A DNA stretch of 64,000 nucleotides, taken from Paenisporosarcina quisquiliarum_A. GTDB taxonomy: Bacteria > Bacillota > Bacilli > Bacillales_A > Planococcaceae. A model generated the notes under the pieces. That model was not told where the DNA came from. It ran no database searches and worked only from the letters and a program-made list of their open reading frames with translations. The stretch lies in NCBI RefSeq assembly GCF_043641925.1, contig NZ_JBHZRU010000008.1, forward strand, positions 62,001-126,000, in the 5' to 3' direction. The translations under genes and the position numbers were made by a program. Positions 1-8,887 of the stretch are shown piece by piece. Position 1 is the stretch's first letter. Each line of letters begins with the position of its first letter.

Positions 1-335
1 AAACCATCTGTTTGATCGTATCTTGGGATAAAATGAAGATGGAAGTGGAAAACACTTTGTCCGGCTGGCGCGCCATTGTTATTTAATAAATTGAGTCCTG
101 CTGGATTAAACGAAGCTTTTATTGCAGAAGCAATTTTAGGTGCTACAGAGAATAATTGACTTGCATCTTCTGCGTTCATATCATATACATTTTCATGATG
201 TTTTTTAGGGATGAGTAAAGTATGTCCTTTTGTTAAAGGGAAAATATCCATAAAGGCCAATACGTGATCATCCTCATACACTTTAATACTAGGAATAGAA
301 CCATCTACAATTTTACAAAATAAGCAATCGCTCAT
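1..335 (-). CDS. hit: HIT family nucleotide-binding protein (partial)
   Basis: The minus strand is open from an ATG at 335 to the window edge, about 111 codons, so the C-terminal end is missing. The N-terminus carries the CxxC pair SDCLFCKI of bacterial HIT hydrolases. Near the cut end is the histidine triad HFHLHFIPR, the nucleotide-phosphate binding and catalytic motif of HINT-type enzymes. It is divergent from ecsA, as hit is in Bacillus subtilis. Known family role: hydrolysis of nucleoside phosphoramidate-type bonds in the cytoplasm; the physiological substrate is unclear. The call rests on both motifs and synteny. Confidence 0.93.
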   Translation of the reverse strand, partial: MSDCLFCKIVDGSIPSIKVYEDDHVLAFMDIFPLTKGHTLLIPKKHHENVYDMNAEDASQLFSVAPKIASAIKASFNPAGLNLLNNNGAPAGQSVFHFHLHFIPRYDQTDG

Positions 336-457
336 CTAGTAACACATCCTCTCATGATTGACGTAAGTTTATCATATATTGCATAAAGGTAGGAAAGGAT
401 AGAGGCAGATTTTTCACCCTACTTTTGGTAATATTAATTTAGAAATGAGGTGCCCGA

Positions 458-1198
458 ATGAATGTATTAGAAGTAAATGCTGTAACAGGTGGTTACACAC
501 GTAAACCCGTTATTCATGAATTATCATTTTCAATTGCACCTGGCGAACTGGTCGGGTTAATTGGATTAAATGGCGCAGGTAAAAGTACAACTATTAAACA
601 TATTATCGGGCTGATGAATCCGAAAAACGGGGATATTCGCTTAAATAATGTTACCTTCGAAGAAAATATGGACAAGTATCGATCTGCTTTTTCGTATATT
701 CCAGAAACACCTGTCCTCTATGATGAATTAACATTGAAAGAACATTTAGAGTTAACAGCTATGGCATATGGGCTTGACCAAGAGACGTTAGCAGCAAGAT
801 CTGAGGTTTTATTAAAAGAATTCAGAATGGAAAAGCGATTAAATTGGTTCCCATCCCATTTTTCGAAAGGGATGCGTCAAAAAGTAATGATTATGTGTGC
901 TTTTTTAGTGAATCCGTCGCTCTATATAATTGATGAACCATTTGTTGGACTAGATCCACTTGGTATTCAATCGTTGCTTGATCAAATGAACGAAAAGAAA
1001 AAGACCGGTGCTTCTGTTTTAATGTCCACTCATATACTGTCGACCGCAGAACGTTATTGCGATAGAATCTTACTTCTTCACAATGGCCGAATAAGAGCGC
1101 AAGGAACGATGAATGATCTGCGTACAGCATTTAATATGCCGCATGCGACTTTAGATGACTTATATATTGCCATGACGAAGGAGCAAGAAGATGAATAG
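458..1198 (+). CDS. ecsA: ABC transporter ATP-binding protein EcsA
   Basis: This 246-aa ATPase has a Walker A motif GLNGAGKST near residue 37, an ABC signature-like FSKGMRQK near residue 137, and a Walker B/D-loop YIIDEPFVGLDP near residue 156. It overlaps ecsB by 8 bases, so the two are translationally coupled. With hit divergent upstream, this is the B. subtilis hit-ecsAB order. In Bacillus, Ecs affects protein secretion, competence and RasP intramembrane proteolysis. The start is supported by GAGGTG upstream of the ATG. EcsC, the third gene in B. subtilis, is absent here. Confidence 0.94.
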   Translation: MNVLEVNAVTGGYTRKPVIHELSFSIAPGELVGLIGLNGAGKSTTIKHIIGLMNPKNGDIRLNNVTFEENMDKYRSAFSYIPETPVLYDELTLKEHLELTAMAYGLDQETLAARSEVLLKEFRMEKRLNWFPSHFSKGMRQKVMIMCAFLVNPSLYIIDEPFVGLDPLGIQSLLDQMNEKKKTGASVLMSTHILSTAERYCDRILLLHNGRIRAQGTMNDLRTAFNMPHATLDDLYIAMTKEQEDE

Positions 1199-2384
1199 CT
1201 TGCAAGACGTGTGGCGCATTCGGTTCGTCTATTATGTAAATGAACTTCAAAAGTATTTAAAATATGTGTTTACAGGTCATCTAGCATTCGTCTTTGTTTT
1301 TGTCATTGGTGCAGGAGGCTATCAATATAGTGAATGGTTAAAGACGGCTCCGTCAGATTTTCCTGCCACATGGTTAATGGCTGGTATTTTAGGGATGTTG
1401 TTGGCTTATAGTCCGTCTACCACATTAATTCGTGAGCCTGATCAAGTGTATTTATTGCCACTTGAGTCATCTCTAATGGGTTATATGAAAAAGGCATTAA
1501 ATTGGACTTTTTGGTCACAAATTTTTATTGTCATTTTGCCGTTTATCATATCTGTTCCTTTATTATCACAAGTCGGAAATGTGGAACCCGCAACATTAGG
1601 TGCGGTTTTCGTATCCATGTTTTTGCTGAAATATTGGAATGTTAAAGTTGAATTTGCCTTCCGTTGGGCAAATGTAGGACAAGGGGTATGGGGAGATCGT
1701 GCGATTCGAGCGCTTATTTCCATCCTGTTTTTACTAGCTGTATTTGCCATGGTGCCTATTTATTTTGCATTGTTACTGGTTCCTATAATTTTTTACTATT
1801 CCGTATGGGCGAAACAATTAAAAGGACAACCTTTTCCGTATGAACATTTCGTAAAGCTAGAACAGAACCGAATGTTACGCTTTTACCGATTTGCTAACTA
1901 CTTTACGGATGTTCCACATATCAGGGGTTCCATAAAAAGAAGAGCTTGGCTGGATTGGATTTATCGTATAACTCCATATGGTCGAACGAGTTCTCAAGAA
2001 TTTTTAGTCCTGCGAACCTTTATTCGAACTGACGATACGTTTTATTTATGGTTGCGTTTAACAGGTATTGCCGCAATAGGAGCTATCTTTATCGGTATTC
2101 CAGTGGTTGTCATGATTTTTGTTGGTGCAATGGCATTCGCAAGTGCACTCCAACTTAAGCAAGCTTTATCTTCTTCAAATGAGTTCCGAATGGATATGCT
2201 TTTCCCAATCGGGGAAAAAGCTCGTGGACTTGCCGTCAATAAAGTTGTTCGAATTGTCCAAGTTGTGCAAGCGGTCATCGTATTGTTTGCGATATTGTTG
2301 TCTGGTTCAGACGTTGTACTTTTATATGTTGCTCCAGTAGTAGCACTTGTTATAAGTGAAATGACTTTAAGAATGAGTAAATAA
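1191..2384 (+). CDS. ecsB: ABC transporter permease EcsB
   Basis: This is a 397-aa multi-pass membrane protein with hydrophobic clusters near residues 25-45, 60-75, 105-125, 165-195, 285-315 and 350-390. It begins inside the end of ecsA and is followed at once by a strong terminator, so the operon is just ecsAB. The long basic cytoplasmic loop around residues 205-270 matches the EcsB family. It forms the membrane part of the Ecs exporter. The transported substrate is not established even in B. subtilis. Confidence 0.92.
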   Translation: MNSLQDVWRIRFVYYVNELQKYLKYVFTGHLAFVFVFVIGAGGYQYSEWLKTAPSDFPATWLMAGILGMLLAYSPSTTLIREPDQVYLLPLESSLMGYMKKALNWTFWSQIFIVILPFIISVPLLSQVGNVEPATLGAVFVSMFLLKYWNVKVEFAFRWANVGQGVWGDRAIRALISILFLLAVFAMVPIYFALLLVPIIFYYSVWAKQLKGQPFPYEHFVKLEQNRMLRFYRFANYFTDVPHIRGSIKRRAWLDWIYRITPYGRTSSQEFLVLRTFIRTDDTFYLWLRLTGIAAIGAIFIGIPVVVMIFVGAMAFASALQLKQALSSSNEFRMDMLFPIGEKARGLAVNKVVRIVQVVQAVIVLFAILLSGSDVVLLYVAPVVALVISEMTLRMSK

Positions 2385-2386
2385 TC

Positions 2387-2430
2387 AAAGATCTCATCTC
2401 CTGATTGAAGTCGGGGGATGAGATCTTTTT
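2387..2430 (+). terminator. Terminator after ecsAB
   Basis: A long stem pairs AAAGATCTCATC with GATGAGATCTTT and is followed by a short T run, directly after the ecsB stop. The downstream gene is convergent, so the hairpin may work both ways. Confidence 0.85.
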
Positions 2431-2436
2431 GTTTAG

Positions 2437-3045
2437 TTAGAATGGCAATAAAATCTCAAGGGGGCCTTTAGGTTGAATGATGTCTTGTATGTCTAAAATT
2501 GGGATAGGGAAGTAGGGGAATCCAGCAACGTAAGGTGAAATTTCATACAGTTGAAAATAAATAACAAGTGAATGATCGCCAAGATAGAAATCTTGATCCT
2601 CACGAATTTGGGTGAATTCTTCAAGAATAGGAATCTCCCATTCAGCTATTTTAGGTTTAATAATTGCTGAAAATTGTTTTACATAATCGCTACCTGGTAA
2701 AAACAAATCTTTTAATTCGTAGTGCTTACCTGTTGTTACATTGAAAGATAAAGCTTTTACAAGCGTCATTCCGTGTGCGCCACCTGTAAAAGAGTAGACA
2801 GTTAAGGTCAAACTTAAAATTTGACGTTCATTCGTTTTAATTTCAAATTCTCCGACCATTTCTATTAGATTTTCATCGTGAAATCCTAGTTCTATAACCA
2901 TATCGTTTAAGGTTGACACAATTTTTTGGTTGATTTGATACTCTGCATGGAGATTTGGAAGTCCGAATACATAAGGATAGTAGATGGAGATTTTCGGTGA
3001 ATGCCTAAAAATATGTTTATGCCCAATCATGACGGGAAAATCCAT
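2437..3045 (-). CDS. DUF3298/DUF4163-type protein
   Basis: This 202-aa protein has the layout of the DUF4163-DUF3298 pair found in RsiV and PdaC. Diagnostic stretches are YSFTGGAHG (about residue 85) and LVIYFQLYEISPYVAGFP (about residue 160), typical of DUF3298. Unlike RsiV or PdaC it has no signal peptide, membrane anchor or enzymatic domain, so it is predicted cytoplasmic. It lies 28 bases downstream of a small membrane-protein gene with AAGGAAG before its ATG, so the two probably form an operon. The RsiV domain can bind lysozyme; whether this one binds anything is unknown. Confidence 0.75.
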   Translation of the reverse strand: MDFPVMIGHKHIFRHSPKISIYYPYVFGLPNLHAEYQINQKIVSTLNDMVIELGFHDENLIEMVGEFEIKTNERQILSLTLTVYSFTGGAHGMTLVKALSFNVTTGKHYELKDLFLPGSDYVKQFSAIIKPKIAEWEIPILEEFTQIREDQDFYLGDHSLVIYFQLYEISPYVAGFPYFPIPILDIQDIIQPKGPLEILLPF

Positions 3046-3073
3046 TTCAACTTCCTTTCTTATTATGTTAACC

Positions 3074-3466
3074 TCAGTCCTTGTCTTCTCTAATTGTCAC
3101 CTCGAATTTACCCAACCCTAAAGATGTTGAAAGTTGATTGGAGAGATCTTGTATGTATGTTTGTGCTTTCTTTTTACTCGAATCTAGACCGAATAATACA
3201 ATGGTTATTTCCTTTTCTTCCATACTGAAGATCGTGTATCCAATACTACCTGTAGGTTGATATCCTTCGCTTTTCAAAGCGTTTATCAATTGTTCATGAA
3301 AATTTGTCTCTACCATCAAACTGTTGACGGTTTCCACTTCTTTCACATCTCGGAGAAATAAATCCTGATCGGACTCTTTTGTAAAAGTGAAGAACACCAG
3401 AAATAACACAACGACCGTGATGACGAGTAAACCGAGTAGAACAATGCCGCTATTTGACCTTCTCAC
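3074..3466 (-). CDS. Small membrane-anchored protein, unknown
   Basis: I do not recognise this 130-aa family. It has one N-terminal transmembrane helix (about residues 8-28, GIVLLGLLVITVVVLFLVFF) with basic residues before it. A hydrophilic, probably extracellular domain of about 100 residues follows. The start is a GTG preceded by GGAGGG. It is the first gene of a probable two-gene unit with the DUF3298 gene, placed between ecsB and yhaA where Bacillus has ecsC. Confidence 0.7.
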   Translation of the reverse strand: MRRSNSGIVLLGLLVITVVVLFLVFFTFTKESDQDLFLRDVKEVETVNSLMVETNFHEQLINALKSEGYQPTGSIGYTIFSMEEKEITIVLFGLDSSKKKAQTYIQDLSNQLSTSLGLGKFEVTIREDKD

Positions 3467-3530
3467 AGTCTCCCTCCAAGTGATTACTTATTCCTTCAAC
3501 CTATGCCATCTATTTGAATTTATTCAAAAG

Positions 3531-3562
3531 AAAAAGTTGCTTCTCCTATGGAAAAGCAACTC
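3531..3562 (-). terminator. Terminator after the yhaA-like gene
   Basis: On the minus strand GAGTTGCTTTTCC pairs with GGAGAAGCAACT and is followed by TTTTTC, starting ten bases after the amidohydrolase stop. Confidence 0.85.
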
Positions 3563-3571
3563 ATCTATCAA

Positions 3572-4744
3572 TCATTCAGTTGTTTGATAATCAATTACTG
3601 CAGCTCCAAGCGTTTTGGCAGCTACAAGCATTGCACTTTCTTCGAAATCAAATTTAGGGTGATGATGTGGATACACTTCTCCAGCAGGTTGTGCTCCTGT
3701 GAAGAAAAATGTTCCTGGTACTTGTTCTAAATAATAGCCGAAATCTTCTCCACCCATATGTTGTTCAGATTCTCTGACATTTAAAACGCCTGGCGTTTTT
3801 TCAGCTACTTCTTTAAGGAACTGAGTTTCAGATTCATGATTCACTACCGGTGGATATCCACGTTCGTATAAAAATTCATAGGTGCAATCATTTGCTAAGC
3901 AAGTTCCTTGAATGACTCTTTCCATTTCTTTTTCGATCAGATTACGGACTTCAGGATTAAACGTACGAACGGTTCCAATTAATTTAGCGGAATCAGCAAT
4001 CACGTTAAACGCATTTTGTGAGACAAATGAGCCTACAGATATGACAGCTGATTCAACAGGGTTAATTCTTCTTGAAACAATCTGTTGCAAATTAGTTACT
4101 AATTGAGCCCCAATAACGATGGCATCCTTTGTTTGATGAGGACTAGCCCCGTGACCACCTCGGCCTTGAACGGTCAATTCAAATCGATCGGCCGCAGCCA
4201 TAACTGGACCGACACGGTATTCAATTGTGCCAGGTGGGGTTAGTGACCAAAGATGGGTTCCAAATATTACATCAACGCCTTCTAGACAGCCATCTTCGAT
4301 CATCGGTTTAGCTCCACCTGGTGCATACTCTTCAGCATGTTGATGGATTAACACATATTCGCCAGCTAATTGTTCTTTCATTTCAAACAATGCTTTACCC
4401 AAAACTAACAGTGTAGCTGTGTGACCGTCGTGTCCACAAGCATGCATCACATTTGGAACGGTCGATTTATATGGAACTTCTTTTTCGTCTTGAATAGGGA
4501 GTGCATCAAAGTCAGCACGTAAAGCGACGGTTTTTCCAGGCATTGCTCCTTTGATACGTGCGACTACGCCATTCCCACCGACATTTGGTATGAATTCAAC
4601 CCCTAAGTCTGCGTAAAAGTCTTGAATATACTTAGCGGTATTTGTTTCTTGAAACGAGACCTCAGGGTGCATATGGAGGTGACGTCTAATGATGAGCATC
4701 TCTTCATACGTGCTGTCTAATTTTTCGAATAGCTGTTGTTTCAA
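3572..4744 (-). CDS. yhaA: M20-family amidohydrolase/deacetylase (YhaA-like)
   Basis: This 390-aa enzyme belongs to the M20D peptidase family (hippurate hydrolase, N-acyl-amino-acid or N-acetyl-diaminopimelate deacetylase type). Metal-binding motifs visible are HACGHDGHT near residue 105, HQHAEEYAPGG near residue 138, FGTHLWS near residue 165 and MGGEDFGYY near residue 340. GGHGASPHQTKDA near residue 200 belongs to the lid domain. The start is a TTG with AAAGGATG eight bases upstream; the nearby ATG is out of frame. Its place after ecs matches B. subtilis yhaA. The exact substrate cannot be read from sequence. Confidence 0.9.
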   Translation of the reverse strand: MKQQLFEKLDSTYEEMLIIRRHLHMHPEVSFQETNTAKYIQDFYADLGVEFIPNVGGNGVVARIKGAMPGKTVALRADFDALPIQDEKEVPYKSTVPNVMHACGHDGHTATLLVLGKALFEMKEQLAGEYVLIHQHAEEYAPGGAKPMIEDGCLEGVDVIFGTHLWSLTPPGTIEYRVGPVMAAADRFELTVQGRGGHGASPHQTKDAIVIGAQLVTNLQQIVSRRINPVESAVISVGSFVSQNAFNVIADSAKLIGTVRTFNPEVRNLIEKEMERVIQGTCLANDCTYEFLYERGYPPVVNHESETQFLKEVAEKTPGVLNVRESEQHMGGEDFGYYLEQVPGTFFFTGAQPAGEVYPHHHPKFDFEESAMLVAAKTLGAAVIDYQTTE

Positions 4745-4951
4745 AATTGTTCATCCTTTCGGCTAGCGAAATAGTTTTAATTTTGGTCATTATATCATTC
4801 TGATACATGTGTAACAATTAAATGTTTTCAATTTTCAATTAGTCTCTTATCCTCCTTAAGACGGAGTTAAATTCCTTCTAGCGTAAGACGTTTTATTATG
4901 AGAAGCTGATAACATAGTGGTAGTAGGATTAGAGAGATGGGTGGGATTTTC

Positions 4952-5719
4952 ATGAAACGTCCTTTTTTAACGGTGTTATTTTTCGTCGGACTAGGTGCCG
5001 TATTACTTGGAATGAATTTAGGTTTTTTTGATTTAGGAGAAACGTCTTGGACTAAGCTTATTATTCCAGCTTTATTGATTGTAATGGGTGCCAGCTCGTT
5101 AGATAGTTATACGAAAAAAGATCGTGCGGGTATGACCCTATTATGGGGGCTATTTACCTTTACTTTTGGGAGTCTAGTCATTCTAGGTGTACTTGATTTG
5201 TTTGAGTTCACTTATGGGGACTGGTTAAAACTTTGGCCAATACTATTAGTTGCGATTGGATTACATCAATTGTTTAAAAAGCCAGCCAAGAAAAAAGATA
5301 AAGGGAAAACAATTATCTATACGAATTGGGATAAAGATGATGACAATCATGTTAAAAAGAAGCGTAGACCCGTTGAATCACTTCAATTTAAAGAACAAGG
5401 TTGGGAAGTCGTTCCCATGAATCGAGTGGTGAATATTGGTTCGTTTTTCTTTGACTTTTCAAAAGCAAATATTCCTCTGGGCGAGACACCCATTCACTTG
5501 AGTGGAAATGTTGGAGACGTTAAGATTTTGGTGGACGAAGATGTTGCGATTAAAGTGACATTCAAATCCAATGTGTTAAGTACAGATATTCTCGATAAGA
5601 AAGAAAATGGACTGCGTTCAGAAGTGGAATATGAAACGCAAGGTTATGAAGAAGCAGAAAGACGTGTCAAAATTTTTGTCGATTATCATGTGCTCGATGC
5701 GAAGATAAAAAGGGTTTAG
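4952..5719 (+). CDS. liaF: LiaF-like cell-envelope stress regulator
   Basis: This is a membrane protein of 255 aa (260 if an ATG at 4937 is used). Three to four hydrophobic segments fill the first 110 residues, followed by a basic linker and a C-terminal beta-rich domain of the LiaF (DUF2154) type. MKRPF at 4952 looks like the natural N-terminus and has GGTGGG upstream. It is followed by a LiaS-like kinase and a LiaR-like regulator, so this is a liaFSR operon. In Bacillus, LiaF holds LiaS inactive until cell-wall antibiotics perturb lipid II cycling. Confidence 0.88.
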   Translation: MKRPFLTVLFFVGLGAVLLGMNLGFFDLGETSWTKLIIPALLIVMGASSLDSYTKKDRAGMTLLWGLFTFTFGSLVILGVLDLFEFTYGDWLKLWPILLVAIGLHQLFKKPAKKKDKGKTIIYTNWDKDDDNHVKKKRRPVESLQFKEQGWEVVPMNRVVNIGSFFFDFSKANIPLGETPIHLSGNVGDVKILVDEDVAIKVTFKSNVLSTDILDKKENGLRSEVEYETQGYEEAERRVKIFVDYHVLDAKIKRV

Positions 5720-5733
5720 GGAAGGGCGTTAAT

Positions 5734-6807
5734 ATGACTTCAATCCGGTTTTTATTAATAAAACAAGCACTTCAAATCGCCTCCTTATCTAGTAGCATCT
5801 TGTTTGTCATGATTCAGCTTTTCATTTTACTAATGCCCACATTTCAACTTTCGTTATATGAGTCGCTTTTATTTATAAGTCTTACTTTTCTAGTCGTCTT
5901 ATGTACGGGTGTATGGTATGGAAATAAAACAGGATCAGATTTATCATCGAGAATGACAGACATTCTCGCTGGATTTGGACAATTACAGAATGGAAAATAC
6001 TCATCAAGATTAGCTGTTCAAAAAGAAGATGAAATTGGTCTTGTAGAAGATGGATTTAATGATTTAGCTGATCAAATGAATGGACAACTAAAATCGTTGC
6101 AACGCTTGGTGGATCAGAATGTCACAATGATTAAACAAGCGGAGCAAGCAGCTATGACAGAAGAACGTCAAAAAATCGCAAGGGAATTACATGATGCTGT
6201 GAGTCAGCAATTGTTTGCTTTATCGATGTTGGCTTCGGCTGCTGAACGGACTGCGAGTAGTGAACCTGCTCAGGCGGTGCCACTCATTCAGAAAATGTCT
6301 GTTCTATCAGTTAAAACGCTAAATGAAATGCGTGCGTTATTGCTGCATTTGCGTCCGATGGATTTGCAAAATAAATCTTTATATACAGCTATTTTCGAGT
6401 TGATTGCTGAACTTGAATCAAGAACGGATGTTGTTTTCGAATTTCGCTTTCCAGAAGATTGTTGCTTATCTCAAGGAAGTGAAGAGCATGTCTATCGTAT
6501 GGTTCAAGAAGTACTGGCGAATTGTTTGAGACATGCGGAAGCAAAGCAGGTGAAAATTGCTGGGAAAGTTTCCGGAAATCAATTTTCGCTTATGATTCGT
6601 GATGATGGCAAAGGGTTCGATCCTGCAAAGAAAAAACAAACGTCTTACGGGTTAATGACGATCCGAGAACGCTGTGAAGAAATTGGTGGAACCGCAAGAT
6701 TGTTTGCGCGAGTGGGAGAAGGGACGGAATGGACTTTTCATATTCCGTGTCAACTTAGTAAAGGGGATCTGATGAATGGAACCAATACGACTTGGGATAA
6801 CGGATGA
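5734..6807 (+). CDS. liaS: Sensor histidine kinase LiaS
   Basis: This 357-aa kinase has two N-terminal transmembrane helices (about residues 10-35 and 42-65) with almost no extracytoplasmic loop, the mark of intramembrane-sensing kinases. A HAMP segment and a HisKA_3 domain with RQKIARELHDAVSQQ (phospho-acceptor His near residue 153) follow. The HATPase_c domain has the N box EVLANCLRHAEAKQV and the G box RDDGKGFD. The gene overlaps liaR by 32 bases. It phosphorylates LiaR in response to envelope damage signalled through LiaF. Confidence 0.92.
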   Translation: MTSIRFLLIKQALQIASLSSSILFVMIQLFILLMPTFQLSLYESLLFISLTFLVVLCTGVWYGNKTGSDLSSRMTDILAGFGQLQNGKYSSRLAVQKEDEIGLVEDGFNDLADQMNGQLKSLQRLVDQNVTMIKQAEQAAMTEERQKIARELHDAVSQQLFALSMLASAAERTASSEPAQAVPLIQKMSVLSVKTLNEMRALLLHLRPMDLQNKSLYTAIFELIAELESRTDVVFEFRFPEDCCLSQGSEEHVYRMVQEVLANCLRHAEAKQVKIAGKVSGNQFSLMIRDDGKGFDPAKKKQTSYGLMTIRERCEEIGGTARLFARVGEGTEWTFHIPCQLSKGDLMNGTNTTWDNG

Positions 6808-7414
6808 TCATGAAATGGTTCGATTAGGGCTCGTATCTTACTTTTTAACGGAGCCTGGAATAGAAGTGGTTGGGGAAGCTAAAAGTGGAATGGAAGGCAT
6901 TGCATTAGCCAAAGAGCATATGCCAGACGTTATGTTAATGGATTTACTCATGGAAAACGGAAGTGGCATTGAGGCAACAAAGGAAATACTCGCATTCCAT
7001 CCGACTTGTAAAATCATGATTTTAACGAGTTATTACGATGAAGAACAAGTTTTCCCTGCACTCGAAGCGGGTGCTTTTAGTTACTTATTAAAAACGCTTC
7101 CTGCAGAAAAAATTGCAGAAGCAGTGAGAGATGCAGTAAACGGTCAAGCAACCATTGCTCCTAAAGTGACGGATTTAATGATGAAGAAGTTGAGACCGAA
7201 AGATCGAATGCTTCATGATGATTTAACTGAACGCGAAATTGATGTTCTTAAATGTCTAGGTGACGGTCTAAGTAATCAAGAAATTGGAGAGAAGTTATTT
7301 ATCGGCGTAAAGACAGTAAAAACGCACGTCAGTAATATATTAGCGAAACTGGAGTTAACAGACCGAACGCAAGCGGCCGTGTACGCGAATCGACATGGGA
7401 TATTGCATTCATAA
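6776..7414 (+). CDS. liaR: Response regulator LiaR (NarL/LuxR type)
   Basis: This 212-aa protein has a receiver domain with acidic pocket TDDHE, phospho-acceptor Asp in MLMDLLMENGSG (about residue 55) and a conserved Lys in LLKTLP. A LuxR-type HTH follows near residues 148-205 (LTEREIDVLKCLGDGLSNQEI, shown partly as LTEREIDVLK and SNQEIGEKL). The start lies inside liaS with AAGGGG upstream. It is the output of the LiaFSR system and is terminated by a strong hairpin. Confidence 0.92.
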   Translation: MEPIRLGITDDHEMVRLGLVSYFLTEPGIEVVGEAKSGMEGIALAKEHMPDVMLMDLLMENGSGIEATKEILAFHPTCKIMILTSYYDEEQVFPALEAGAFSYLLKTLPAEKIAEAVRDAVNGQATIAPKVTDLMMKKLRPKDRMLHDDLTEREIDVLKCLGDGLSNQEIGEKLFIGVKTVKTHVSNILAKLELTDRTQAAVYANRHGILHS

Positions 7415-7428
7415 ACATAAAGTAAATC

Positions 7429-7476
7429 TAAAAACAGGTAGAGAAAAATGTCGTATTTTTCTCTATCTGTTTTTAA
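7429..7476 (+). terminator. Terminator after liaFSR
   Basis: A 19-bp nearly perfect stem (AAAAACAGGTAGAGAAAAA with its complement) encloses a seven-base loop and ends in a T run, shortly after the liaR stop. Confidence 0.88.
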
Positions 7477-7658
7477 TTTTGAGCGAATTCAGGCTAACTA
7501 CTTCTTCTTACTGGAAAATGCAGAGGATATCATAAAACCATTTTGACTAATTTTTGAAAAGTTAATTGTCCATGTGCCATTTATTTTTATCATATTCTTT
7601 CACCAAATATTTCTTCATTCATAAACTAGGAATATTGAGCGGAAGGAGTGAACTGTTT

Positions 7659-7889
7659 ATGAATGGTCAAACGCAACAAACTGTTGAGTATGTGAGTGCA
7701 TATGATCCGTATGTGTATCAAACACTTACGTCAGTTGTGGGAGAGAAAATTATTGTGCAGGTATCAAACAACAGCGTGGTTAAAGGTGTATTAACAAAAG
7801 TATTACCCGATCATATTGTCGTTGAAAAAAATGAAACCCCATTCTTTGTCCGAACCCAACAAATTATTTGGGTGTCGCTAGGCTCTTAA
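7659..7889 (+). CDS. DUF2642 (YuzF-like) small protein
   Basis: This is a 76-aa protein read from the ATG at 7659, chosen because GGAAGGAG precedes it; upstream in-frame codons encode an unrelated tail. The core VVGEKIIVQVSNNSVVKGVL, then PDHIVVEKNETPFFVRTQQI, matches DUF2642 proteins of Bacillus such as YuzF. Related proteins often occur with sporulation and coat genes. It is soluble with no catalytic motif visible. It precedes the manganese catalase by about 70 bases on the same strand. Confidence 0.8.
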   Translation: MNGQTQQTVEYVSAYDPYVYQTLTSVVGEKIIVQVSNNSVVKGVLTKVLPDHIVVEKNETPFFVRTQQIIWVSLGS

Positions 7890-7960
7890 AGTTAGAGGTC
7901 ATATGTGTTCATTTGAACAATTGAACATTATTTTAAATGAATTGATAAGGAGGAACATTC

Positions 7961-8854
7961 ATTTTTAAACGAGTAAATAGGTTGCAAATTGAACTTCCGG
8001 CACCTGAGTATGGCGATGCGAATGCTGCAGCAGCAGTCCAAGAATTGCTTGGTGGTAAGTTTGGGGAAATGTCTACATTAAATAATTATATGTATCAATC
8101 CTTTAATTTCCGTCAAAAAAACAAGTTCAAACCTTTTTATGACCTGGTTGCTTCTATTACGGCTGAAGAATTCGGTCATGTAGAACTGGTTTCCAACACC
8201 ATTAATTTATTACAAAAAGGTGTTTCGTTTAATGGGGATCCAGATGTAACACCTCTACAAAATGGGAAGGATTTACGAAATACTTATTCACTCATTGCAA
8301 CAGCACAAACTTCATTAGCAGGGGATTCGATGGGGAATCCATGGCGTGGGGATCATGTTTTCTCCAGTGGGAACTTAGTATTAGATTTGCTTCATAATTT
8401 CTTCTTAGAATGTGGTGCAAGAACACATAAAATGCGAGTTTATGAAATGACCAATCACGAAACAGCAAGGGAAATGATTGGGTATCTGCTAGTGCGCGGT
8501 GGTACTCATGTGCTTGCTTACGCAAAAGCAATTGAGATGGCTACAGGAGTAGACATTACGAAAATGCTACCTATTCCAAATTTAGATAACCGAGCGTTCG
8601 ATCACGCAAGGAAATATGAAGACCAGGGATTAGGCAATATTTTATTTACTTGGAACGATGAAGGTCAATATAAAGACATTCGCCAAATTTGGAAAGGGGA
8701 TAATCCAAGTAGTGGCGAGCCTCTTGTCGTACAAGAAGGTATTCCAAAAGGTGGGAAAATTCCAGACTTAGATGATCTTCCAGAGGAGTTTGCGCCAGGG
8801 ATTGGACCAGATGAATATCAACAAATTGCAAAACGTTTAATGGCGAATATGTAG
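7961..8854 (+). CDS. Manganese catalase (YdbD/CotJC family)
   Basis: The ferritin-like di-manganese catalase has its ligands visible: Glu in GKFGEMST, Glu and His in TAEEFGHVEL, Glu in FFLECGART and His in RGGTHVLAYA. It disproportionates hydrogen peroxide. The start is unusual: homologues begin MF(K/R). Here the codons IFKRVNRLQ begin with ATT at 7961, seven bases after AAGGAGG, and an in-frame TAA lies just upstream at 7946. The first NTG codon, a TTG at 7982, is 28 bases past the ribosome site and would delete the conserved N-terminus. With ATT the protein is 297 aa. Function is near certain; the start is inferred. Confidence 0.9.
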   Translation: MFKRVNRLQIELPAPEYGDANAAAAVQELLGGKFGEMSTLNNYMYQSFNFRQKNKFKPFYDLVASITAEEFGHVELVSNTINLLQKGVSFNGDPDVTPLQNGKDLRNTYSLIATAQTSLAGDSMGNPWRGDHVFSSGNLVLDLLHNFFLECGARTHKMRVYEMTNHETAREMIGYLLVRGGTHVLAYAKAIEMATGVDITKMLPIPNLDNRAFDHARKYEDQGLGNILFTWNDEGQYKDIRQIWKGDNPSSGEPLVVQEGIPKGGKIPDLDDLPEEFAPGIGPDEYQQIAKRLMANM

Positions 8855-8887
8855 TTTTTGATAAAAGGAATGCAGTGATTGTGCTCG

